Positions 48,801-58,391 of a stretch of 64,000 nucleotides of DNA are shown here, piece by piece. Source of the stretch: Corallochytrium limacisporum (lineage: Eukaryota > Opisthokonta); assembly GCA_002811645.1 (NCBI GenBank), contig PDIP01000103.1, positions 1 to 64,000 on the forward strand. The letters run 5' to 3'. Each line of letters opens with the position of its first letter. Within the stretch, counting starts at the first letter, position 1. Both the position numbers and the translations under genes were made by a program. The notes under the pieces are model-generated. The model was not told the origin of the DNA, did not search any database, and worked only from the letters and a program-made list of their open reading frames with translations.

Positions 48801-51312
48801 GATGATCTGGTTCCCAGAAGTCTTCGTGGGAACGAAGAAAGACATGCCGGCGTACGCAGCGGTCGGAAGCGATTCCGTGGAGGATGCAGAGATTCTCCGA
48901 AGGGCGCGAATGATTGTTAAGGTTGTGCACCAATATCTCGACCAAGATGTGCCACCTGTATGGCTTGAGAGCTACGTGGAAGGACTCTTGGATCCGAAGG
49001 CGTCATCAGTCAGTGGGAAGCAAGCTGCTCAGGAGCTTTTCCAGCGAGTCGTGGATACCATGGTGGACTACATCAGTGATCTGCAAAACCTTCTGCATGT
49101 CCAGGACAACTCCACGCAGCAAGAGGAGGAAAAGGTCAACGCTGTCCCACAGCAGGACTCTGAGTACAGCCGTATGGAATTGGTGGCCACATTCTGCACT
49201 CTCGATCTCCTGTCGCAGGGAGAACCCAAGTTGCTACATCGTCACATTAGCGTATTGGCACCGTATCTCATTCCGGATAGTGAGTCTCCTATTGATCCAC
49301 GCATTGTGATGTACTCTGCCCAGATTCTTGGACGCATGGTCGATGACCTTAGGTCGCGTGATGCTGCTTTCCTGAAGGATGTGGAGAAGCACCTTGCATC
49401 GCATATTATTTCCGGTAAGCCTGCAGTGGTGCGTGCGTGTGTGGCGTGCCTCAGCATCATTGTGCAAGAAATCACTAAGAACTACGACCTGATCCGCAAA
49501 TTGTACACAGCAATGTACAATGTGCTCGAAAAACATATGGCACAAGAGAAAAAGACAGGCAAGGAAGTGAAGGGTGGTGCGCAGCTCAAGCGAAGCCTCT
49601 TTACGGTCGGTCTCATTGCGGAAAAAAGTGATCTAAAAGATCTGGTCACTGCAAAGAGCAAAGGGGATGATGTCGAGAAGAATCTACTGAATGCATTAGT
49701 CTACTATGCTGGCAAGAGAACTCCCGATCTTATTTTGAAGGCCCTGGAAGCATTGGGGCACGTTGCCATGCGGGATGGACAATTCCTCTTGGAGGACCGT
49801 CTTACCCAAATATTTGAGCGCATATTTAAGCTGACCCAGAGCAGCAATGAAGTGATCACATTGAAGCGCCAGTTGTTGGTCATTATCATGGATGTGCTAA
49901 AGAACGAGGAGCGTAAGATGCAAGCGATGGAGGTGCTCCGTGAGAAGGCTCGTCAAGATGCCAAGGCCTTGACCGATGCTGAGCGATTGCGTCTCGATAT
50001 TGGTGGCTACAAGGCAGCAGACAATGCCGACAGTGGTTTGTCCATTGGCCTCATGCAACGGTACCTGGGCCGTGTACTTGATCTCCTGTCCACGGCGAAC
50101 CCATCGCTTCGCGTGAATAGTCTGCAGGTAATCCAGATCTCACTCCGCAACGGTCTCTTTTTGCCGACTGAGTGTATACCAGATCTGATTGGTCTTGAGG
50201 CCGACGAAGACAGTAAGATCCGGGACAGTGCAGCTCAGATGGTAGGTCAGATCTACGAGAAGCATCCTGACTTCATTCCCATGCAATTAGGCGCCGGTGT
50301 GGAGAAGTGCTGGTTCCAGGCTCAGATTGTACAAGCCAGGACTTCTCCGGTGTCAATCCCCACTGATGATACCAAGGGCGATCTAGGTAGTCAGACTGAA
50401 GTTGTCGACGCCGATCGCGTATACGGTTACCGTGAGAATCCGGGTGTCATGTCGCTCATGACAAACACATTCTTGATGCTGCGTCGCAGCCGCCAAAACC
50501 GCCGCATTCTCATGGACACCCTCCTGAAATACTTCAAGCACAAAGAAGCTGCTGCAGAGCGCTCTTCCAAGAAACGCAGCAAAAAGGGTAGCGCAAAAGG
50601 ATCTGCCAAGAAGTCCAATGGTAACGCAAATGGTGATGAAATTGGGGACGATCACTTCAATCTACACAAATTGCGCTTTGTGGCTGAGATTGTGGCACAC
50701 TTCCCGTACCATCTGACAGAAGAACTGCTCTACGTGATCCACGGTATCGATCAGTACGTGTCCAAGGCTAGTTCCTCGCTGGTCGATCACTTGCAGGCCG
50801 CAATGATCCAAGCCACAGATACAGGCGCCACTGACGGCAGTGAGGAAACCTTGGAACTTATTGCCAGTGCTCACTCTATGTTGCTCATGCTTTCCATCAA
50901 GTTCCACCTCGTCCAAGGCTACGGCGTACCTCTGGCCAAGATTCAGGCATACAAACCCAGTGTCAAGGCGCGTCAGTTTGACTTCCCGTGCATGAAGAAG
51001 CCGGAGGGTCCCATGGCTTTGTGGACAGACACTGTTTTGTGGACGACCCCACTACGGAGTGATGCGGAAGGTCTGAACATGCTTGCAGACCTTCTGCAAA
51101 AGGCATTACACGAGAATGCTAAGTACCACGTTGAAGAGAATGAAGAAGGCGAAGACGAAAAGGAGCCAGCTCCGGAAGGAGATGTCGACGTCTCCATGCA
51201 AGTCGATGCCGACGGCAATCTCATTCTGCCAGCTAATCCCCTGGATGACTCTATGGCGAACGAGGACACCATCCCGGAGGCGGCCTACATGGACAGCTCC
51301 TTCCAGGAGTAG
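45856..51312 (+). CDS. SCC2: Cohesin loader SCC2/NIPBL with PHD finger
   Basis: This is an intronless 1818-residue protein. The N-terminal about 600 residues are helical with a basic Lys/Arg segment. A PHD finger lies at about 636-681 (Cys-x-Cys...Cys-x-x-Cys...His-x-x-Cys...Cys-x-x-Cys with Trp-Phe-His-Tyr). The rest is a HEAT-repeat solenoid with the Nipped-B C-terminal signature near residue 1419-1480 (Gly-Leu-Phe-Leu-Pro...Pro-x-Leu-Ile-x-Leu-Glu-x-Asp). The tail is acidic. SCC2 with SCC4 loads cohesin rings on chromatin. Animal and yeast loaders lack the PHD; plant SCC2 has one. It converges with the Ras gene, 280 bp apart. Confidence 0.95.
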   Translation: MGSKNDTDKVLFPTGGIQAHFSPLVNFAGAIPAPVPEVESSVSPLELDKAYATVSEVVDRSSDFVKEQVSKIWRQRRKHIPTAAHEVLSILDGNSPSDLLDALGQRFAVEGSEIDTSHAYGVPSSPPPTSILDDTDVANVASESTPIKQKRKASVKRVNRNQVTQQMSKEKIVQNFLKCIDNVLDACNVSPTDDINEARNAIPWDSDSSTPDQRYIETAALKRLATEAATVRYHAGLEDISLSRVLPLVFILAFKIRQGANVNMELAKADPKTFAEHLREVISSGQVYLHLLLSPGAKAELFVHDVVRDLISGTQKILTNFVYPICDNLVVAGDADEDMAEAFGGPKRRKTKSSGAKIIASHDDAKAIIRTTYANSTRLVSKITAEICGVMQSFADLLQRYGLPDTDLVSLSSLAVKPLFVDNVLDVQQMALAMLRVMACRYAEHRGIILDEVFGSLKRLPKTKRNMRTFKLPDGNHIQIITALSINLVEACTYKRDVSRSQNLLPEFRAIAQSFTDAKHLAATLVNQFVVMVGERQEEDSPKLIFETFVDDLLLALNFQQYPAVELLVDVLSKLLIRQMTQKNTKVHVKSIALEKLGLIATKVYQDMGTLTDLESEDGGAKTALTFLKELQMARCTCGRGDIGTEMVECEKCERWFHYACVGYKDTERLQSWLCFRCRRDSAIKSENGNGMDLDDEDEEYRNNIWFNNESELLEKVQATTEEEARLALHALLLDNLCKDNYVSALSRHFLISKWLVEREAKSSGDADEEDQEGMDEEAPVELNSSVEISDDTKKLYLNPHYWYDETIHSFGPPRQATISDNTAQRIMLFLMSQTGVHRNREQLHITLTHFLSDSAALMRTRAMKAITSVMEACPPLLAKEDTRDTLLSTLMDKSTMVRESAVELIGRVVSHHVTHLDQYYDALVRRCKDVGKSVRKKTIKTLRDIAVTHHTHPRVADICFHLSGRLSDEPSIKDLVQETLTMIWFPEVFVGTKKDMPAYAAVGSDSVEDAEILRRARMIVKVVHQYLDQDVPPVWLESYVEGLLDPKASSVSGKQAAQELFQRVVDTMVDYISDLQNLLHVQDNSTQQEEEKVNAVPQQDSEYSRMELVATFCTLDLLSQGEPKLLHRHISVLAPYLIPDSESPIDPRIVMYSAQILGRMVDDLRSRDAAFLKDVEKHLASHIISGKPAVVRACVACLSIIVQEITKNYDLIRKLYTAMYNVLEKHMAQEKKTGKEVKGGAQLKRSLFTVGLIAEKSDLKDLVTAKSKGDDVEKNLLNALVYYAGKRTPDLILKALEALGHVAMRDGQFLLEDRLTQIFERIFKLTQSSNEVITLKRQLLVIIMDVLKNEERKMQAMEVLREKARQDAKALTDAERLRLDIGGYKAADNADSGLSIGLMQRYLGRVLDLLSTANPSLRVNSLQVIQISLRNGLFLPTECIPDLIGLEADEDSKIRDSAAQMVGQIYEKHPDFIPMQLGAGVEKCWFQAQIVQARTSPVSIPTDDTKGDLGSQTEVVDADRVYGYRENPGVMSLMTNTFLMLRRSRQNRRILMDTLLKYFKHKEAAAERSSKKRSKKGSAKGSAKKSNGNANGDEIGDDHFNLHKLRFVAEIVAHFPYHLTEELLYVIHGIDQYVSKASSSLVDHLQAAMIQATDTGATDGSEETLELIASAHSMLLMLSIKFHLVQGYGVPLAKIQAYKPSVKARQFDFPCMKKPEGPMALWTDTVLWTTPLRSDAEGLNMLADLLQKALHENAKYHVEENEEGEDEKEPAPEGDVDVSMQVDADGNLILPANPLDDSMANEDTIPEAAYMDSSFQE

Positions 51313-51592
51313 ATCTGAACCAATAATTAAAGTAAATACCGGCTTATGTTATTCACAATTTAGAGTTGGAACGACGAGTGACATGGAACACAGAACCCAA
51401 GCAGGATGTCATCTTCAACCCCTTCGGGTTTGCACAGATTGTTATGTTTCGTATATTTTTGATTTTAGTAATTGAAGGCTTTGCCAGTGTCTTTGTTTTC
51501 CATCCAGTGCGAATGTACGCCAGAGTGGACAACAGGTGGACCCGGTGTGATGATAGCTTCGTGAAATATTTATGAAAAGTGCTGGTCATAGA

Positions 51593-52159
51593 TCACAAAA
51601 TCTCGCACTTCTTCTTCTTCTGCTTCGGTGCCTCTACCTTCTTTTCCTCTTGCGGTAGCAGCCGTTCAATCTCCCGGATCGTCGAATGGAAGGCCTCGTC
51701 AACGTTCAGTCCAGTCTTGGCTGATGTATCAAAGTATGGAACCCCAATCTTCTCTGTCCATGCGAGAATGTCTTCCCGCGTGACCGTCCGTTCATCTTCG
51801 AGGTCGGCCTTGTTGCCAATGACTGTCACCGGCACTTTATCTGTGTCCTTGACACGCATTACCTTGCCGTAGAGGTCCTGAAGTTCCTTGAAACTACTGA
51901 TTGAGGTGATGCTAAGCACAAGCAGAAAGCCATCTCCGTACTGGAACGATGAGTCCCGGAATGAGGCAAACTCTTCCTGGCCCGCGGTATCCACAATTTC
52001 CAGCGAGAACTCTTTTCCGTCCAATGTGACCTGTTTCCGGTAGCTCTCTTCGATAGTGGGATCGTAATATTCTGCAAACTTCTTCTTCAAGAACTGGATG
52101 GTGACACAGCTCTTTCCGACACCACCGCTGCCGACTACTACAACCTTACACTCGCGCAT
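51593..52159 (-). CDS. Ras-family small GTPase
   Basis: This 188-residue GTPase aligns to Ras without gaps through the switches. It has a P-loop Gly10-x4-Gly-Lys16-Ser17, effector loop 32-40 with Thr35, Asp57-Thr-Ala-Gly-Gln61-Glu-Glu, Asn-Lys-Ala-Asp and Thr-Ser-Ala-Lys. Gln61 groups it with Ras rather than Rap1 (Thr61). The C-terminus is a polybasic run ending Cys-Glu-Ile-Leu, a CAAX box with Leu last, predicted to be geranylgeranylated. It should act at the plasma membrane as a GTP-dependent switch. Residue 11 is Ser where Ras has Ala. The gene is intronless. Confidence 0.96.
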   Translation of the reverse strand: MRECKVVVVGSGGVGKSCVTIQFLKKKFAEYYDPTIEESYRKQVTLDGKEFSLEIVDTAGQEEFASFRDSSFQYGDGFLLVLSITSISSFKELQDLYGKVMRVKDTDKVPVTVIGNKADLEDERTVTREDILAWTEKIGVPYFDTSAKTGLNVDEAFHSTIREIERLLPQEEKKVEAPKQKKKKCEIL

Positions 52160-54678
52160 ACTTCTTGTGCTGTTGTGATCTGTTGATGAAATAGAGGTGC
52201 TGATCTAACAGACTTTCTTCTTCCGTACCTTTTCTATCGTACCACTGCTTTCTGGCCGCAAAACTGTACAAGCGAACTTCGCAGACACTGCTCAACCGTG
52301 ACCAGTGCAATAACCTGCAAAGAGGCTCACAGTTCTCCGTGTCTCTTCTTTACCGACGTCAAGTCTCTGTTTTTGGGGGTGGGGAACTGGTTCCTATTCA
52401 CAGATTCCCGGAAAGAATGGTAACATAGGCTTGCTCTCCCTTGATTTACAATTTACTCAGCTGTAGATTCTCTTTCCTTGCCTCAAGTGGTCACGATCTA
52501 CAGTCTGAAATAGCCACTGGTCTGATCTGGAGGCATCGTTTGGTTCCATTTCGTCATGTTCTCGGCGGCCATTTCCAGGCCCAGAGGATAAGGTCGCTAC
52601 GATATCATAGTGACGCGGACAAAAATGAAGAAACTTCGAACGGAAACGCACGAACAGGCCCCCAAAGACACAAATGTCCCGCGAGTCACAGAGGAACGGA
52701 TCGATCGCCGGTTTATTACTCCCGCCGTCTCACCAACTGCCCACCCCCCCCTCCCCACCAACGCTAACCCCCCAGCCAACGTCCAGCGCGTACTGACACT
52801 ATGGGAGAAGGAACCAAAGAAAGAATACCAAAAAAAAGAAAAAAGAAAGAGAAAAATGGACCGGTCGCTGGGGGCGGTCAGGAGTCGGACAAATAGTAAA
52901 ACACCGTCGTCCCCCCCCCCCTCTCCGGTACTGGGCGGAGCGTAAGGCAGGGACGAGGGGACGACCCGGAGAGAAGGGAGAGGTGGAAAGGGGGGGGGAG
53001 TTTGGGGTTGGATGCGCCGCCCCTCTTTGTCGAGGAAGGGGGGTGGTGGCCAGGGGCCCCACCGGGACCTCTTAGGAACCCGAGGCCTCCATTGGACCAT
53101 TGTCGCTATTGAGTACTACTCACCACCTTTTCTTTTTCTCCCCTTTTGCCGTTTATTTTTTTTGGTTCTTCTTTATTCTGTCGTCTCTTTTGTTTGATAG
53201 TTTTTACTGTTCCTTCTGCCGGAGCTCCCTTGCTTGCTGTCTCGAAGGAACTTGGGGCTACTACTCCTTATCCAGAGATAAAAAAGAACAGCACTTTCCC
53301 TCCTTTGTAAAGTATATTAAAAAAGGGAGGGTTCTTTAGTCTTCTGCGTTTCTCTCCTCCATAGATACTCCAGGGGACCAACACAAAAAAAAAAGTTGGA
53401 AACCGAGGGGCAGAAAAAAAGGGTTAGAGGGTACGGACGGTGCCTTCCAATCCTCTCCCCCTCCCCCTCCCCCAACACCGAAACCTTCGCCTCTTAAAAA
53501 TTCATAATCTTCAAAAAATAAAGAAAAGTGTTCGGCGGCGGGAAAAGCCAGGAGCCACCCCCCCCCCCGGGGGAGCAGGGGTGGTTCTTTCCGGACGAGT
53601 GTTTGGGGGGGGCCGTCGGACTGCCGTAGCTATGGCAAATATATGGCATTTTTTCTTCTAAATACCACTCTATCTTCCCTAATCTCCAGCAGCAGCCCTC
53701 CCCCTATCTCTTCGCAGTCTTTGTTGTTCTCTACAGGGGCCCATTGTTTGGCGCCATATTCCAATGGAAAATCACGTACCTAAAGTATGGGAATTGCGAA
53801 GAACTAGCACTGTTAATTGGAGATCTCGAATTATAATAATACCGTATGTTTATAAATCATTTTCTACATAATATATATAACAGTATATGAATTATTTCCA
53901 GAGTTTACGCATACTTATAAACAGTCCCTGTGCGCGGCGAAGCATTTGCAACAAATCTGACCAATAGAAGGCTCTATACATACCCAACTATCCAATCACA
54001 ACGAAATGACACACTGCCACCCCCCCCCCCCGGGGGGAAGATATTTTAAAACTCTCCGGATGTGCATGTCCCGCCCGGGCTGTTTTCACACACAACACGC
54101 CCCCGCAACTAACACACAAAAAGAAAATCTATCCAAATTTTTTCCAATGCTGAGAAAGAATTAACTGCTTTTCTTGGGTGCCCATTTTCGGGACCGAATC
54201 CACCACCGGTGTATTTTATAGTAAAATAATGGGAAACGTCAAGCCATCAATCTCAGTACTAAATATACTAGAATGCCCTTCTTTTCGTACTCAATGTATT
54301 GGGCTCCGCAGACCCATTTGGGACCGACCTGATGGTCTTGCATGGATTCAAGTACCGAAAGTACCGCTGTGCCGCGACAGTGAACCATACTGCCCAATGG
54401 GCAAATGAACCTTAAGAGTACTGAATGCATGGGCTGTGCTCCTTACGAGACACTTATGGTCACTTTCACGGCCTATGAGCCTTTCCAAGCAACTTGAGTA
54501 TCGAAACGAATGGGATATGATACACACATTGCATTACTCATTCCTATGCCATTATAATTTGTCACAAACACATTTAAGATCACGTACTTGAATAAACAAG
54601 AAGTCCATGACCAGTGAAGTATCTCTTGTAGAAGATCATTCCGGGATATATTCGGGTAATCTGATATAAACTATCAAG
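52160..54678. other. Intergenic spacer with C/G hairpins
   Basis: This 2.5-kb stretch has no supported gene. It contains C-run/G-run hairpins at 53555-53584 and 54018-54037 and C or G runs near 52911 and 52990. The right end turns AT-rich before eL32. Confidence 0.5.
53555..53584. repeat. Poly-C/poly-G inverted repeat
   Basis: CCACCCC at the left pairs with GGGGTGG at the right across a C12-G5 junction. Confidence 0.5.
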
Positions 54679-55080
54679 ATGGTGTTGCCTCTCAAGAAGC
54701 GTCAGATCGTTAAGAAGCGTACCAAGAAGTTCATTCGCCACCAGAGCGATCGGTATGACAAGCTGAGCCAGAACTGGCGCAAGCCCAAGGGTATTGATAG
54801 CCGTGTCCGTCGTCGTTTCCGTGGTGTCTACCTGATGCCTTCCATCGGTTACGGATCCAACAGCAACACCCGTCATGTCCTGCCCGACGGGTTCAAGAAG
54901 TTCTCCGTGAACAACGTTCAGGAGCTCGAGATGCTGCTGATGCACAACCGGGTCTACGCTGCCGAGATTGCCCACAACGTCTCCGCCAAGAACCGCAAGG
55001 ACATTGTTGCCCGCGCCCAGGAGCTCGGAGTTAAGGTTCTGAACCCCAAGGCCCGCGTGCGCTCCGAGGAGACTGCATAA
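54679..55080 (+). CDS. RPL32: 60S ribosomal protein eL32
   Basis: This 133-residue protein is full-length and intronless. It has the family's basic N-terminus (Lys-Lys-Arg-x-Lys-Lys-Phe-x-Arg-His-Gln-Ser-Asp-Arg), the Arg-Arg-Arg-Phe-Arg-Gly...Met-Pro-x-Ile-Gly-Tyr-Gly-Ser-Asn core, and the Ala-Glu-Ile-Ala-His-Asn-Val-Ser-x-Lys-Asn-Arg-Lys and Asn-Pro-Lys-Ala-Arg-x-Arg-Ser-Glu-Glu C-terminal parts. It is a structural protein of the large cytosolic ribosomal subunit. Codon use is visibly more biased toward C/G-ending codons than in its neighbours, as expected for high expression. Confidence 0.98.
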   Translation: MVLPLKKRQIVKKRTKKFIRHQSDRYDKLSQNWRKPKGIDSRVRRRFRGVYLMPSIGYGSNSNTRHVLPDGFKKFSVNNVQELEMLLMHNRVYAAEIAHNVSAKNRKDIVARAQELGVKVLNPKARVRSEETA

Positions 55081-55941
55081 ATTTATGGTCAATTGGTTTA
55101 GAAGTATTAGCAAAGATCACCCTTGGGTATTTACCAATGTTTTCGCAGACCGTGGCATTGTGGCCTAGCTTACACAATTCTCTGACGGAAGGGTTTACCC
55201 AGGTCGAGCATCAATCACAACACATTTCCTATTTTCAGACGACCAACTGAATTCGGTCGTCTGTAAATTCAACATCTCCATGAGCACATACTCGCATGCA
55301 ACATAACACAAGCTGCACAGATGTTCAATTGGGCTTTCTGGGGTCCCTTCCCTGAGCACTATAGCATATGTGTGCAGTTGCTGTATTTAACATATTTACG
55401 TTTCGTAAATTTATCGTTTAAAATTAAAGTTCAAATAGCATATTTTAACATGACGTATCGTGTATGGTGTTTCTTGACGAGCGTTCTGGCTGCCTTCCAT
55501 AGCTTCCGATCCTTCTCCTTGTGAGCAATCCACGGTTTCGGGTGTGATCCGCGGATACAAAGAGGTCATCGACATCTGGAAGCATTCCACCCAGGAAAGG
55601 AAGATGCGAAGCATTCTAGCCAAGAAAGGAGGATGAGAAAGCATCATAAGAACTGGACATCAAATTGCAGAAGTGGCTCATCATCAATGTCGGCCACGGG
55701 TCAATCTATCGTGGTTCCGCGCTCACTTGTGTGTCTCCAAATAACATCAAAGACCAACTCGCCTCGTTGACATGCGATGCACATGACACGACATCTCAAA
55801 TGTGTTTTCCAGGGCAAAATTTCATGAAGCATTCTGACGGTATTTGTCTCTATGTATAATGAAGTATCTATTTATGGTGTGGTATGGTATTCGCGAAGCG
55901 TGTTACAATTAGTTTTCGATTTCATAAGATCTCGATTTCGT
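55081..55941. other. Intergenic spacer between converging genes
   Basis: AT-rich, with no supported gene. Short frames lack ATG starts or features. Confidence 0.5.
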
Positions 55942-56211
55942 TTACTCTTGAGCAGCAGCTTCGCGTGCTGCCCGAGCAGCCTCGCGAGCATCCGAACGCT
56001 TCTTGCCAACGCGGTACATGAAGTCCTTGTAGCGGCAGATCTCATAGTCATGCTTCAGGTGGTGGCATGCGTTCATACTGTAGTTGTTCTTGATGCGGCA
56101 CTCATTCAAGGGGATGAGAATGTGTGCGCATACATCCCGGAATGCTAAAGGAATTTTGGCATTGGCCATTTCCTCTTCTGTGGCAATCTGCGGAAGCTGT
56201 TCTACCGGCAT
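55942..56211 (-). CDS. NDUFB7: NADH dehydrogenase (complex I) subunit NDUFB7/B18
   Basis: This 89-residue protein has the twin Cys-x9-Cys helical hairpin that defines the family: Cys-Ala-His-Ile-Leu-Ile-Pro-Leu-Asn-Glu-Cys, and Cys-His-His-Leu-Lys-His-Asp-Tyr-Glu-Ile-Cys. A basic-acidic helical C-terminus follows. Twin CX9C proteins enter the mitochondrial intermembrane space through the MIA40 pathway, and NDUFB7 sits on the intermembrane face of complex I. Human NDUFB7 is longer (137 residues), so this is a compact form. Its presence implies a conventional, complex I-containing respiratory chain. Confidence 0.93.
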   Translation of the reverse strand: MPVEQLPQIATEEEMANAKIPLAFRDVCAHILIPLNECRIKNNYSMNACHHLKHDYEICRYKDFMYRVGKKRSDAREAARAAREAAAQE

Positions 56212-57366
56212 ATTGATTTGTTCTCTTAACTATACGATTTTGTTATTGTTTACTGATGCTATGCCCTCTCCTGGGTAAAACATACACTGACCAAACACTA
56301 ACAATTAGCCACTAATACTTCCCTTGTTCGACTTACTCTATTACCAGGAACTGCTGGTCACAGGGGTTTCCCGGAACTGTATACAGAGCAGACCTATATT
56401 CGTGATGTAATCCGGGGTGCTAGTATACGCACAAACCTGCAAACAACCTACTACCAAATACCATGTGTGTGATCTGTGTTGGCACACCGGGCACGAATAA
56501 ACCTTCGGTAATGCGCTAATCGTTTACGCACTCGACAGCAATTTTAGTGCGATATTACCATCATCATCCTTGGAATATACAAAACCATACCGTGCCACTG
56601 CAATCTGGGTACAGTAAGCTTCTCCTCACAGGCTTCAGCACCACGGGGCCATTGCTTCCTCCACCCTGCAAGACTAGGCCCCTTGACCCCAATAGCCAAT
56701 CTGCTGCCTAAACCACGGGTCTTCCCCCCCCCCCTCCGCGGCTTGACTCTGTGCGCGTGACCAAAATGGCTTTGGGCCAAGCTGCTAATTGTATGTAAGC
56801 CACACAGGGGCCGGATGGGGGGGGAGGGGAAGCGGGGAGGAGTAAGTAGGCCACTGGCTGAGAAAAAACACAAGTCCCTACGGTACCTCCTCTACACTTC
56901 AGTACCGGCGCAGGTTTCGAAAGCTTTGTCGAGTTTGTTTGTGTACGCGAACTGAAGAATCAATCAGGGCAGGAAATCAACTGCTGGCGGATACATTTGA
57001 TCCTTACCTGTTGGAGATTGATTGCTGGTATACTGAATCACAGTCCTTGTACGCCCACTCACTGTAGTCCAGTGCACGGACTTGATTTATGTTTCAATCA
57101 CATAATCAGTAGTAACCCAGTGTACCCAGTCACAGTGCGCTGAATCGGCACACAGGAGAAAAGCCAGTCCGGGCAGGGCCGTTCATGGTCCGAGGTTGTG
57201 GTCTTTTCGGTACCTGTTGGCCGATGGACACCAGTAGCTGTGTAAACGGGATCAGTTCGTACCTCACCATCCCCATGATGTGGTAATTAAACGCCACCTT
57301 GCATGTGTGCTGATGGAATGTTACAGGCGTTTTGGTTTCAGTTTTCGAAATTTTGGGATCAGCATC
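56212..57366. other. Intergenic spacer, divergent promoter region
   Basis: It separates NDUFB7 and the methyltransferase. It contains a C11 run near 56724 and G runs near 56818. No gene is supported. An in-frame ATG at 57280 upstream of the chosen methyltransferase start is discussed there. Confidence 0.5.
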
Positions 57367-58260
57367 ATGGCCAGCCACAAGGACGAAGTAGAGACCAAGG
57401 TCGCCAACTACTACGACTCGCAGGATGCGTCCATATTTTACGATAAAATCTGGGGTGGCGAGAGCGTTCATTTAGGTATTCATCCATCATGGAAGCTTGA
57501 CAAGCTCAGCTCGGTCGAAGAGATCAAGATTGCTAGCGATGCAGCTGACGAGATCATGGCTCAGCAGATCCTGAGCATTGCTCTCCGCACTCCACCGACT
57601 GCTGAGCATCCTTGCCGGATCATCGACCTTGGATCCGCCCTTGGATCCCTGGCTCGCATGCTAGCCAGTGGATCTCCCCACATTCATGTCACCTGCTACG
57701 ATATCTCCAAGGAAGAGAACGAAAAGTGCCGCAAACGCAACCGAGAACAGGGCCTGGACTCACAAATCGAAGTCTATGATCGCAGCTTCCTCGATGTCCC
57801 CGCTGACCTCCCCAATGATAAGAAGTACGACTTCGTCATCTCCCAGGACGCTATGCTACATTGCACTGATCATATTGGCCTGATCCAGCGCATGGCTGGC
57901 ATCGTCAAGCCTTCAGGCAACCTCATCTTCACAGACATCATGCAGAGCAGTCGCGTTAAGGGTGACGAGCTCAAGGATGTTTACGCTCGGCTGCATCTTG
58001 ACCGCATGGCTAGTACGGACATGTATGTTTATGAATTTGCCAAGTACGGCGTGGAGCTCATGAGCTACCAGGAGCGGACCGACCACCTGGTTGCCCACTA
58101 CGCTAGTACCAGACACCTCTTGGTCACCACGGGACGGGAACTTGGTGTCAGCCAAGCCTACATTGACAGCGTAGGCACAAGCTTGCAGAGCTGGGTGGAC
58201 AACGGTCGAAAAGGTTTGGTGCAATGGGGCTACTTTCATTTCCGCGCGCCCTTGGCTTGA
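57367..58260 (+). CDS. Sarcosine/dimethylglycine N-methyltransferase-like enzyme (betaine synthesis)
   Basis: This 297-residue SAM-dependent methyltransferase starts at the ATG at 57367. An in-frame ATG at 57280 would add 29 mostly basic residues, possibly a mitochondrial presequence. The family signature is Tyr-Tyr-Asp-Ser...Ile-Trp-Gly-Gly-Glu-x-Val-His-Leu-Gly near residues 15-37, then motif I Ile-Asp-Leu-Gly-Ser (85-90), Glu-Asn-Glu-Lys-x-Arg-x-x-Asn, Ser-Gln-Asp-Ala-Met-Leu-His (159-165) and Gly-Asn-Leu-Ile-Phe-Thr-Asp-Ile-Met-Gln. This is the pattern of sarcosine/dimethylglycine methyltransferases of halophilic bacteria and some algae, which make the osmolyte glycine betaine. Motif I is atypical after Gly-Ser (Ala-Leu-Gly-Ser in place of Gly-Tyr-Gly-Gly). 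The partner glycine/sarcosine methyltransferase is not in the window. Confidence 0.85.
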   Translation: MASHKDEVETKVANYYDSQDASIFYDKIWGGESVHLGIHPSWKLDKLSSVEEIKIASDAADEIMAQQILSIALRTPPTAEHPCRIIDLGSALGSLARMLASGSPHIHVTCYDISKEENEKCRKRNREQGLDSQIEVYDRSFLDVPADLPNDKKYDFVISQDAMLHCTDHIGLIQRMAGIVKPSGNLIFTDIMQSSRVKGDELKDVYARLHLDRMASTDMYVYEFAKYGVELMSYQERTDHLVAHYASTRHLLVTTGRELGVSQAYIDSVGTSLQSWVDNGRKGLVQWGYFHFRAPLA

Positions 58261-58391
58261 TGAGTTACCCAACCGAATCATCCGCATTTTTTGTAAAATT
58301 AGTCTGTAGTAGGCGGAAGAACCCGTACAATAAAAATACTAAGCGTGAAGGAATAATGTGTGCTTTTGTAAAGGAGTTTGTACTAGAACGA

